A stretch of DNA of 10,681 nt from assembly GCA_021775795.1 (NCBI GenBank), contig JAJFHB010000283.1, positions 1 through 10,681 on the forward strand. The letters run 5' to 3'. The notes under the pieces are model-generated. The model saw only the letters and a list, made by a program, of their open reading frames with translations, was not told the origin of the DNA and made no database searches. The DNA comes from Hyphomicrobiales bacterium. GTDB lineage: Bacteria > Pseudomonadota > Alphaproteobacteria > Rhizobiales > JAJFHB01. Shown here one piece after another: positions 1 to 6,290 of the stretch. Within the stretch, counting starts at the first letter, position 1. Every line of letters begins with the position of its first letter. The translations under genes and the position numbers were made by a program.

Positions 1-43
1 TGAGGTATTTAGTCCTTGACAGAAGGTCGTCGACGAAATCTGG

Positions 44-361
44 TTAGCAGCGCTTGAGGCCGACAACGGCCGCCCACAAGTTGGTGGTTCCGTGAGGCAA
101 TACAGCCAGGCGGGGCAGCATGTCGTCAATCTTGTTTTCGGCAAGAACGGTTTGCACACCCTGGACCGTGCCATCGCCGCCACTAACCGCAATGAGCCCG
201 ATTTCGCGGGCGGCAAAGTCGGCCAGAATTTCGGGCAGGGCTGTAAAATCATCCAGCAGGACAGTGGCAATGTCTGGCATGCCGCCGAGAGTTTTCGCCA
301 ACGCCTTGCCCTTTTTGCCGGCACCGGCCGACTTCGGATTGATGATGACACCTGCCTTCAT
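44..361 (-). CDS. Diacylglycerol-kinase-family lipid kinase, catalytic-domain part, probably cut short by an in-frame stop
   Basis: Family members transfer phosphate from ATP to a lipid hydroxyl (diacylglycerol, ceramide or sphingosine). The 105-residue product starts MKAGVIINPKSAG, the typical first strand and Asn-Pro loop, carries the nucleotide-binding GGDGT at residues 61-65 and has PHGTTN at 89-94, matching the P-x-GT-x-N motif. It then stops at TAA (46-44), although family members are usually about 290-330 residues and need a C-terminal beta-sandwich lid. Beyond the TAA the same frame stays open for 14 codons to the window edge and reads PDFVDDLLSRTKYL, so a premature stop in a longer gene is more likely than a short gene. 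The ATG at 361 is preferred over an in-frame start at 496 because it overlaps the upstream gene's stop (ATGA) and has GGAGAAG about 4 nt upstream. Beside a CDP-alcohol transferase and a YghO/BcerS-like gene, a ceramide kinase role is plausible but inferred. Confidence 0.8.
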   Translation of the reverse strand: MKAGVIINPKSAGAGKKGKALAKTLGGMPDIATVLLDDFTALPEILADFAAREIGLIAVSGGDGTVQGVQTVLAENKIDDMLPRLAVLPHGTTNLWAAVVGLKRC

Positions 362-1575
362 GTCTTCTCCACGGGCTTGTTCATCCAGGAGTGCAACTCT
401 CCCAATCGCCGTTTGGCGGCAAAAGCCTGCAGCAGTTGCAGACCATGCAAAACAAGACAAATAACAGTCCAGGCGGCAATCGCCAAAAGACCCCAATCCG
501 GGCGGCCGATCAGTGCTGAGAGTGTCATCAAAACCATATTTGGGTTTCGCCGCGCTGTAATTTGCCGAAACAAAGTGTCAATGCGGCGCCATATGTGAAT
601 TTCCAGGCCAAGGGCCTTTATGGAAATTCCCTCCATCAAGCGCTGTACCACATAGCCTGCAACGATTGCGATCAACGACCATGTTACCACATCAGGTGCC
701 AGGGGATGGGCAGAGGCCGCAAGTCCAAAAGCCCAGGCCATGTACCAGAACGGTGGATGAATGAGGTCTATGCCATGGTCAAAGATATCGCCCCATTTGC
801 TGGAGGTAATGGTGACTCGGGCAAGTTTGCCATCAACGGTGTCCAGGAAGGTCATGAGCCAGGCTGAAACAAGCCCCCATAGCCACATCGCTTCCATAAA
901 ACAAAACATTGCGGCAAAGACGAAGACAGCGCTCAGCGCGGTGACCTGGTTTGGCGTGATGGAGGTCGGTGCGATAGCCCGCGTCACGTAAAATGCAGGC
1001 AGCGGCCACAGATGTTTGGTGACAATGTCGGTAACGCCCTTGTAGGTGCCCATGAAAGTGCGCCATTCAACCTCGCGCAAATTTTCTTGGGAGACGATAA
1101 GTGCATAAGGCACCTCGCGTTTTCTCAGCGCTTTCCAGTAGGAAGCCTCCAGGTCCTGGGGCCGTTTGACTTTGGCACGCAGGTAGACCGGTATGCGCTC
1201 CACGCCATCAATCAGTACGGAAGCAGCGGCTTTCGCGTGTTCACCATCTACATGTACAGCAACCGGTTTTTCCACATTTGCCTCAGAACCCAGCAGAACA
1301 AGGCCGGTTTGCTCGATGAGACAAGGGATCAACGGGACATCAATGACGGCATCTGCTCGTACAAGAATTACCGGCTGGGTCAGTGTTGCCAGGTCGTCTT
1401 CACCGATGATCTGGTGCACACCATGTCGCGAGAACATTCTCATCATGCGCTCTGCAGGTGTCATTCCCCATATCTCAACAGTGCTTCCGCCAAGAAAACA
1501 GACAACCGGACGCAGCGGCACGCCTGCCGTGGCAGGAGATCCAGAGGTTTTTGATTTCGAAGGGGTTTTTGTCAC
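358..1575 (-). CDS. CDP-alcohol phosphatidyltransferase with N-terminal nucleotidyltransferase-like region
   Basis: This 405-residue membrane enzyme should join an alcohol phosphate to a CDP-activated partner with release of CMP. The family signature D-x2-D-G-x2-A-R-x8-G-x3-D-x3-D is perfect: D245, D248, G249, A252, R253, G262, D266 and D270, so the catalytic metal sites are intact. Hydrophobic segments lie near residues 213-245, 272-290, 298-315 and 345-385. The first ~190 residues are soluble and resemble the nucleotidyltransferase region fused to such enzymes in inositol-phosphate lipid synthases, but the glycine-rich NTP loop (GxGxR) is absent, leaving FLGGS at 27-31; this part looks catalytically dead. 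The start is GTG at 1575, because in-frame TAG and TGA codons lie just upstream; the ribosome site is weak. It follows lptG by 53 nt and overlaps the lipid kinase by four bases. The headgroup cannot be read from sequence; a ceramide or diacylglycerol phospholipid headgroup transfer is inferred. Confidence 0.88.
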   Translation of the reverse strand: MTKTPSKSKTSGSPATAGVPLRPVVCFLGGSTVEIWGMTPAERMMRMFSRHGVHQIIGEDDLATLTQPVILVRADAVIDVPLIPCLIEQTGLVLLGSEANVEKPVAVHVDGEHAKAAASVLIDGVERIPVYLRAKVKRPQDLEASYWKALRKREVPYALIVSQENLREVEWRTFMGTYKGVTDIVTKHLWPLPAFYVTRAIAPTSITPNQVTALSAVFVFAAMFCFMEAMWLWGLVSAWLMTFLDTVDGKLARVTITSSKWGDIFDHGIDLIHPPFWYMAWAFGLAASAHPLAPDVVTWSLIAIVAGYVVQRLMEGISIKALGLEIHIWRRIDTLFRQITARRNPNMVLMTLSALIGRPDWGLLAIAAWTVICLVLHGLQLLQAFAAKRRLGELHSWMNKPVEKT

Positions 1576-1628
1576 AGAAACCGACTACCAACACAGTCAG
1601 TGGCACAACGCCAAACGCATGCTGCTTC

Positions 1629-2702
1629 CTAGAGGGTTTCGTGTCTGAATGCAATTGTGCTTGCAGCCAGAGAGAAAACCATTACCGGCATCCATGCCGC
1701 CATCCAGGCTGGAAGGAGGCCAAGTTCGCCCAATGTCATGGCGATACCATCGAGGACGAAGAAAGCAAACCCAAGTCCTATGCCAGCGGCAAACAACAGC
1801 CCCAGGCCACCGCCGCGGCGATAGCGGCCCGCCAGTGGCACGGCGATCATAATCATCAGGAAACCGATGAGCAGAAATGTGATGCGCTTGTGGAACCAGG
1901 TGGCGTAAACGTGTGGAGGGCGAATACCGAAGCCGGCGTTCTCAACAAAAAAGCTAAGTTCTCTAATTGACATTTCTTCGGGGTCGCCGGAGCGAAGACC
2001 CACTGCAGCCGGGCGCATCAGGCCACTATAAATAAGCCGCGTCACCTGGCTGGGTTGAACATTCTCACGATAGTAGATTGCAACGTCCGCCAGTTCCCAA
2101 CGGCCATCCACAAGTTCAGCCGTATCAGCCATCAACTGCTCAATGAGCAGGCCGTCTGAGTCACGCCGGAAAATTATCACATCCTCCAATGACGTGGCTG
2201 ACGCGTTGCTGCCGGTTGCGCGCAATATGTCATTGCCCGAACGCATCCAGATCGGATCGTCCTCGCCCACACGGATGCGGCCGTCACTGTATTCTCCGAC
2301 AGCCCACTCGTGCAGAATCGGCGCCGCCGCGGGTATGGCAACGTCATTCAGCAGAAACTGTACAAGCCCCAGTATTGCCGCCAGTGGTGCAAGCATGAAA
2401 ATCATCCGCAACGGTGAAATTCCGGCTCCCCAAATAGCCACCAATTCACTGTGGTGACTGATTTCCGTGAGAAGCATGAGGGTTGCGAGCAGGATGCTCA
2501 AGCTCATGAAACTCGACATAATGCTGGGCGCGCGAAGCACCGCATAAGTGCCGATCGTGGACAGGTCATTGTCGTGCAGAGCAAGAATGTCTTCGGCATA
2601 GGTAACAATGTCCAGAGACAGCACGAAGGCCGTAACGCCGAACACTATCATCGCAAATCGCAGAATGAGCATGCGCGAAAGGAGCAATCCAATGGTCCAC
2701 AT
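1629..2702 (-). CDS. LptG-family lipid-export permease subunit
   Basis: LptG normally pairs with LptF, binds the ATPase LptB on the cytoplasmic face and extracts lipopolysaccharide from the inner membrane toward LptC. This 357-residue protein has the family plan: membrane segments near residues 12-32, 62-80 and 98-118, a periplasmic jellyroll at about 120-270, and membrane segments near 273-290, 300-322 and 332-350. The cytoplasmic coupling helix reads SELVAIWGAGIS (85-96), close to the conserved LptG sequence. It begins at TGATG, sharing one base with the stop of the lptF-like gene, with GAGG 8 nt upstream, so translation is coupled. In most alphaproteobacteria canonical lptFG is followed by lptD, surA, pdxA and ksgA; here a CDP-alcohol transferase and lipid kinase follow, so this may be a second, dedicated pair. 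No LptB, LptC or LptA is encoded in the window. The family call is strong; the cargo is inferred. Confidence 0.9.
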   Translation of the reverse strand: MWTIGLLLSRMLILRFAMIVFGVTAFVLSLDIVTYAEDILALHDNDLSTIGTYAVLRAPSIMSSFMSLSILLATLMLLTEISHHSELVAIWGAGISPLRMIFMLAPLAAILGLVQFLLNDVAIPAAAPILHEWAVGEYSDGRIRVGEDDPIWMRSGNDILRATGSNASATSLEDVIIFRRDSDGLLIEQLMADTAELVDGRWELADVAIYYRENVQPSQVTRLIYSGLMRPAAVGLRSGDPEEMSIRELSFFVENAGFGIRPPHVYATWFHKRITFLLIGFLMIMIAVPLAGRYRRGGGLGLLFAAGIGLGFAFFVLDGIAMTLGELGLLPAWMAAWMPVMVFSLAASTIAFRHETL

Positions 2703-3928
2703 CAGGCGCGCCTCGCGAGCAACTGCAGAAATTGACGCCTCACCCAGTTGCTTACCTCACTCAGGCGATCAAACACAGGGTCCAGCGTATCGGGTCTGAG
2801 CGTGAAGCAGACGCGGTAATAGCGCCACAAAGCAAAGGACGTCAGGATGAAGAACGGCAACCATAGAGCAAACCAAATGGAAGCATCCTGCACACGCACG
2901 GCAAGCGCACCCTGCTCGACCACCTCATTATAGACAACGAGAATAATCATCGCGACGGCGAACCGGTAGGCGCGTTGGCCACGCCGCCGTCCGAGGGCAA
3001 ATGGTATGGCCAGAATGGGCAGGATGAGAATGGTCGCAATACTGACAAGACGGCGCTGCAGTTCTGATTTCATCTCCTGCAGGGTCGTGCCACCTGGAGG
3101 CGCGTCGTAATACTCAATCAGTTCGGGGAGGGTTAGCTCCCGCTCATCTTTCCCGCGAGATCTAAACAAGGCCCGGGCTGTCTGGCCGAGGGGGGTGTCA
3201 ATCTGGCTGAACTCACCAACCTGGTGTTGGGGCAGGGGTTCGCCGGCATCGATATTCGGCCAGGTGTCCAGGTCGAGCCGGTGGCCATTTTCAAGACGCA
3301 GAACCGGACGCGTTTCACCCTCCAGGTCTACAAGGGAGCCATTCGCGGCCGAAACTGTGCGGCTGCCATCCTCGCCCCGGTCCTCGAAGAGAAAGATGCG
3401 CTCAAAGCGGTTCTCCCGCCGTGACAGTTCATCAAGAATGAACGTTCGTGTTCCAGCCTGCATAAAGACGCCTTCTTCGGCGAGATAAAATATTTCAACA
3501 CTTGTGGCGGCGTGAACGAGAGCACGGTAGGCGTAGCGGGCATGTGGCTGAACAAAACCGAAAATCAGCAGACCTATCATCGTGAACACCAAAGCCATGG
3601 CGAGCACGGGACGGGTGAGCTGGTGAAGGCCGACGCCGGAGGCCATGAAGGCGTCAATTTCACTTGCCTTGCTGAGTTGATTGAAACTGAACAGCAGGCC
3701 CAGAAAGAACGCTGCCGGCAGCGCCAGACCCAGGTAATGAGGGACCAGATAGGCCAGCATTTCGAACACGATGCTGAAGGAGTTCTTCTTGCCGAGCGTT
3801 ATTTCGAGCAGTCTTATCATGCGTTCCGAAAGGAGCAGCAACAAGCCAATGGCAATGGTCGCCCCGAGCGGGCGCAGGGTCTGAACTATGACATATCTGG
3901 TAGCAACGCTTGAAATGCGATCGAGCAT
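2702..3928 (-). CDS. LptF-family lipid-export permease subunit
   Basis: This is the partner of the adjacent LptG-like protein in an LptB2FG-type ABC extractor in the inner membrane. Its 408 residues show membrane segments at about 18-38, 55-82 and 105-125, a periplasmic beta-jellyroll domain around 128-295, and membrane segments near 297-313, 322-338 and 350-370, followed by a basic cytoplasmic tail of about 35 residues. The coupling-helix region SEIDAFMASGVG (89-100) matches the family's S/E-L-x-x-x-x-A-S-G pattern. The ATG at 3928 has GGGAGG upstream at a somewhat long 13-nt spacing. It follows the HIT gene after 80 nt and shares its last base with lptG. Length and domain order are normal for LptF. 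Placement among lipid headgroup genes rather than beside pepA or lptD suggests that it moves the lipid made here instead of, or besides, lipopolysaccharide. That cargo is an inference. Confidence 0.9.
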   Translation of the reverse strand: MLDRISSVATRYVIVQTLRPLGATIAIGLLLLLSERMIRLLEITLGKKNSFSIVFEMLAYLVPHYLGLALPAAFFLGLLFSFNQLSKASEIDAFMASGVGLHQLTRPVLAMALVFTMIGLLIFGFVQPHARYAYRALVHAATSVEIFYLAEEGVFMQAGTRTFILDELSRRENRFERIFLFEDRGEDGSRTVSAANGSLVDLEGETRPVLRLENGHRLDLDTWPNIDAGEPLPQHQVGEFSQIDTPLGQTARALFRSRGKDERELTLPELIEYYDAPPGGTTLQEMKSELQRRLVSIATILILPILAIPFALGRRRGQRAYRFAVAMIILVVYNEVVEQGALAVRVQDASIWFALWLPFFILTSFALWRYYRVCFTLRPDTLDPVFDRLSEVSNWVRRQFLQLLARRA

Positions 3929-4008
3929 GAAGTTGCGTTTTCCTCCCAGACCCTATCCGTTAAGCGACAGGTTAGACGGATCGGATTGCCGATACCGCTT
4001 TCGAGTTC

Positions 4009-4440
4009 TCAACCGACCCAACAAGACCGAACTGCCGCTGCAAGCGCCTCAAGGTCTGATGGCGTTGTTGCAGATGATAGATCTGGAACGGCTGGCCACC
4101 CTTGGTCCGGATAGTCCTCATTGTTAAATGCCTGAATGCTGTCATAGCGCGGAAGTACGTGAAAATGCACGACTTTATCGACCATCATCAGCATCAGGTA
4201 ATTGATCTTCTTGTAGGGCCGAAACGCCTGCAACGATTGTTCGATATCACGGGTGACGGCTGCAAGCTCGGCAAAGGCGTTCTGACTGATGTCGGAAAAG
4301 GCTTCCGCCTCGTCTTTGCACACAAGAACCAGTGCCCCGAGTGTGGCCTGAGCCGGACGCAAAAGCACGCACCAGTGCTCATATTCCCGAATGAGAGTCC
4401 CCGGGTATCCGAATTTCTCCATGGTTGGATTTGTGTTCAT
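4009..4440 (-). CDS. HIT-family (histidine triad) nucleotide-binding protein with degenerate triad
   Basis: HIT proteins hydrolyse or transfer nucleoside phosphates, for example from AMP-lysine, Ap4A or nucleotide sugars, through a histidine nucleophile. This 143-residue cytosolic protein fits the usual length. Its C-terminal motif reads VVHFHVLPRY (90-99), aligning with H-phi-H-phi-H-phi-phi but with valine at position 90 in place of the first histidine; H92 (the nucleophile position) and H94 are kept, as is the following PRY. KINYLML (78-84) corresponds to the strand before the triad. Start choice is between ATG 4440, with AGAGAGA about 10 nt upstream, and an in-frame ATG at 4422; the former has the better ribosome site. 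A candidate promoter lies at 4481-4510. Sitting at the head of the lptFG-CDP-transferase-kinase string, it may handle nucleotide by-products of headgroup activation, which is inference. Alternative: an inactive nucleotide sensor. Confidence 0.83.
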   Translation of the reverse strand: MNTNPTMEKFGYPGTLIREYEHWCVLLRPAQATLGALVLVCKDEAEAFSDISQNAFAELAAVTRDIEQSLQAFRPYKKINYLMLMMVDKVVHFHVLPRYDSIQAFNNEDYPDQGWPAVPDLSSATTPSDLEALAAAVRSCWVG

Positions 4441-4480
4441 TGGTGCTCATCTCTCTTCGCGGTAACGGGGGATAGTTCAG

Positions 4481-4510
4481 AATATACGGCACGGCGCATT
4501 AATGCAGCAA
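4481..4510 (-). promoter_or_regulatory. Candidate promoter ahead of the HIT-lptFG-transferase-kinase unit
   Basis: On the minus strand TTGCTG (4510-4505) and TATATT (4486-4481) are 18 bases apart. The -10 box fits at 5 of 6 positions and the -35 at 3 of 6. Transcription would begin near 4474, about 34 nt before the ATG at 4440. A perfect palindrome GCATTAATGC (4496-4505) lies between the two boxes, overlapping the -35 by one base. Confidence 0.4.
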
Positions 4511-4531
4511 TCGTAGTACTTTACGGCCATT

Positions 4532-5452
4532 CTATGTTTTCAATTCTGTATCAAGTTTGAATGTGCGCAGTTCCCTGAACTGCTGTTCTGCAGGATCAAA
4601 GCCACGTATCGTGACGGTGCAGCCTTCAGCCCTGCCGTTGGCGTCAACTTTATAGAGATTGTATTGTGCGGCCGGGCGATGACCGGCTTTGGCGGCAGAT
4701 GCGGATGGCACACCAATTGTGTGACCCAACCCGTGGACTGTTTCGATGGTCTGTAACATATCGGTGTGATTGTGGCCGTGCAGCACAAGTTCTGCGCCTT
4801 GCTCGCATAAAATCTGTTTCAGCGCTTTCGCATCGTCCAGAGCCTTCCGCTTTCGGTTCTGCCCCGGCAGCGGCGGATGGTGAATGAGGACAATGCGGAA
4901 GAAACCGTCGCGGCCAAGCTTGTGCAGGGTGGTGGACAATTCGACCAATTGCTCCGCGCCAAGGCGGCCGGCGGCGATGAACGGTGGCTTTGGTACAGCG
5001 CTGGATAATCCAACGACGGCAATGTGACCGTTGATACGGACAAAGGGAAAGGCCGCGTTGTGGTTGACGTAGGCGCTGCCTGTTTCGTTCGATGACATGT
5101 AGTCCTGCCACACGCCCATGCTCTTTGACCATTCAAGCGGAACATAGGCATCATGGTTGCCGGGAACCACGGTCACGCGGTCCGGTAAGCCCAACGTCTG
5201 CAGCCAAGCGTTGGCACCGTGGAATTCTTCCTCCAGCGAGAGATTGACAAGGTCACCGGTTACCACGATTTGATCCGGGCTCTGGCGCTTTATATCCGCC
5301 ACCATGAGATCGACCACCTGACGGTTGTGCACATGCTTGCGGCCCCGCTGCCAGTTGAAATATCCCAGCATGCGCTTGCTCAAAAGCCGTCGCAGGCCTG
5401 GACGTGGCAGGGGCGAGAGGTGGGGGTCTGAAAGGTGAGCTATGGTTATCAT
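4532..5452 (-). CDS. Calcineurin-like metallophosphoesterase
   Basis: A 306-residue cytosolic binuclear-metal phosphoesterase without signal peptide. All five family blocks are visible: D9-x-H11 (SDPHLS), G66-D67 (TGDLVN), G98-N99-H100-D101, H191/H192 (LIHHPP) and G226-H227-N228-H229. The GHNH ending and overall size fit the class III cyclic-nucleotide phosphodiesterase and LpxH-like part of the superfamily. Substrate cannot be read from sequence; candidates suggested by context are a CDP- or lipid-linked pyrophosphate or a lipid phosphate monoester. The ATG at 5452 begins MITIAHLSDPHLS, the usual start for this fold, with no strong ribosome site. It is transcribed divergently from the LicC-like gene across about 100 nt and separated from the downstream HIT gene by 91 nt, so it may be its own transcript or weakly joined to the next unit. 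The family call is strong; the role is open. Confidence 0.9.
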   Translation of the reverse strand: MITIAHLSDPHLSPLPRPGLRRLLSKRMLGYFNWQRGRKHVHNRQVVDLMVADIKRQSPDQIVVTGDLVNLSLEEEFHGANAWLQTLGLPDRVTVVPGNHDAYVPLEWSKSMGVWQDYMSSNETGSAYVNHNAAFPFVRINGHIAVVGLSSAVPKPPFIAAGRLGAEQLVELSTTLHKLGRDGFFRIVLIHHPPLPGQNRKRKALDDAKALKQILCEQGAELVLHGHNHTDMLQTIETVHGLGHTIGVPSASAAKAGHRPAAQYNLYKVDANGRAEGCTVTIRGFDPAEQQFRELRTFKLDTELKT

Positions 5453-5552
5453 GCAAATTGCCGCAGTGACGGGCGTGAAGTTGACTTGACTTGGGTCTGA
5501 TGCGATTGAGGTGCGAGTTCTATCAGGGTTCGCTCAAAAAGGTCATATCAAA

Positions 5553-6290
5553 GTGAAAGTGCTGATCCTGGGCGCGGGCCAAGGCAAAAGGCTTCTGCCG
5601 CTGACACAGGAAGTGCCGAAGGCGCTTCTCGACATTCACGGACGGACCCTCGTAGAGCGCCAGATCGATGCGTTCGTTGCCTGTGGCATCCGTGAATTTA
5701 TCGTCATAACCGGCTATGGCAGTGATCTGATGGCGGATATGCTTGAACAGATCGAGGCGCGTAATCCGGGAACAAGCATCCGTACGGTCTACAATCCGTT
5801 CTATTCCGTTTCGGACAATCTCGCGAGCTGCTGGATGGCGCGCGAAGAAATGACCGGCGATTTTATCCAGGTCAACGGCGACAATCTGTTCCGTGCAGAC
5901 CTGGTGAAAGACCTGCTGGCGGCGCCCCATGCACCGGTAACCGTCGCCATCAATCTCAAGGAAAGCTACGACAATGACGACATGAAGGTCATGTTGGATG
6001 GCGAGCGCCTGACTGAGATTGGAAAGACACTGCCAATTGAAGCGGTAAATGCCGAAGCTATTGGCTTTTATTGTTTCAGAGGCGAGGGGGGTGCGCTCTA
6101 CCGCGATGTTCTCGAAAAGGCAATGCAGGATCCCAGCGGTTTGCGTCAGTGGTTTCCTTCAGCCGTAGGCACTCTCGCAAAACTGACAGATATCCACGTC
6201 TGCGCGGTCAGCGGCCATGAATGGTGTGAGGTTGATTTCCCGGTTGATCTGCAACATGCCCGGCAAATGGTCTCCAGCTGGGACGACTAG
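5553..6290 (+). CDS. LicC-like sugar/alcohol-phosphate nucleotidyltransferase
   Basis: Such enzymes activate a phosphorylated alcohol or sugar with CTP or another NTP, releasing pyrophosphate; LicC itself makes CDP-choline. The 245-residue product begins MKVLILGAGQGKRLLPLT, a textbook glycine-rich NTP loop (residues 7-13), followed by P22-K23-A-L-L. Further family marks are NPFYSVSDNLASCW (81-94), resembling the LicC acceptor region, NGDN (108-111) for metal binding and EVDFPVDL (226-233) for the second metal site. The GTG at 5553 is chosen over a GTG at 5511, because AAAAGG lies 10 nt upstream and the fold starts there; the longer form would add 14 residues with no recognisable role. It is the only gene of the central block on the plus strand and ends on a CTAG shared with the convergent MobA-like gene. 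It probably supplies a CDP-activated headgroup to the CDP-alcohol transferase; substrate unknown. Confidence 0.87.
   Translation: MKVLILGAGQGKRLLPLTQEVPKALLDIHGRTLVERQIDAFVACGIREFIVITGYGSDLMADMLEQIEARNPGTSIRTVYNPFYSVSDNLASCWMAREEMTGDFIQVNGDNLFRADLVKDLLAAPHAPVTVAINLKESYDNDDMKVMLDGERLTEIGKTLPIEAVNAEAIGFYCFRGEGGALYRDVLEKAMQDPSGLRQWFPSAVGTLAKLTDIHVCAVSGHEWCEVDFPVDLQHARQMVSSWDD
6287..6290. other. CTAG palindrome serving as stop codon on both strands
   Basis: The four bases CTAG read TAG on the plus strand (6288-6290), ending the LicC-like gene, and TAG on the minus strand (6289-6287), ending the MobA-like gene. The two convergent genes therefore overlap by four bases, with no room for a terminator between them, so each transcript must run into the other gene as antisense unless it ends inside it. 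Confidence 0.95.

Noticed and set aside
1012..1554. 180-codon plus-strand frame opposite the CDP-alcohol transferase
   Set aside because: A shadow of a gene with a perfect catalytic signature; no domain or ribosome site supports it.
3512..3913. 133-codon plus-strand frame opposite the lptF-like gene
   Set aside because: Glutamine- and histidine-rich antisense product, typical of the reverse of a membrane-protein gene.
3980..3993. ATCGG-ATTG-CCGAT hairpin between the HIT and lptF-like genes
   Set aside because: Only a 5-bp stem with no T-run; too weak for a terminator.
5481..5495. TTGAC-TTGAC-TTGGG direct repeat as a -35 box for the LicC-like gene
   Set aside because: No acceptable -10 box occurs 16-18 bases downstream of any of the repeats, so the promoter remains unassigned.
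5511..5552. GTG at 5511 as the start of the LicC-like protein
   Set aside because: No ribosome site precedes it and the added 14 residues come before the normal first strand of the fold; GTG 5553 fits better.
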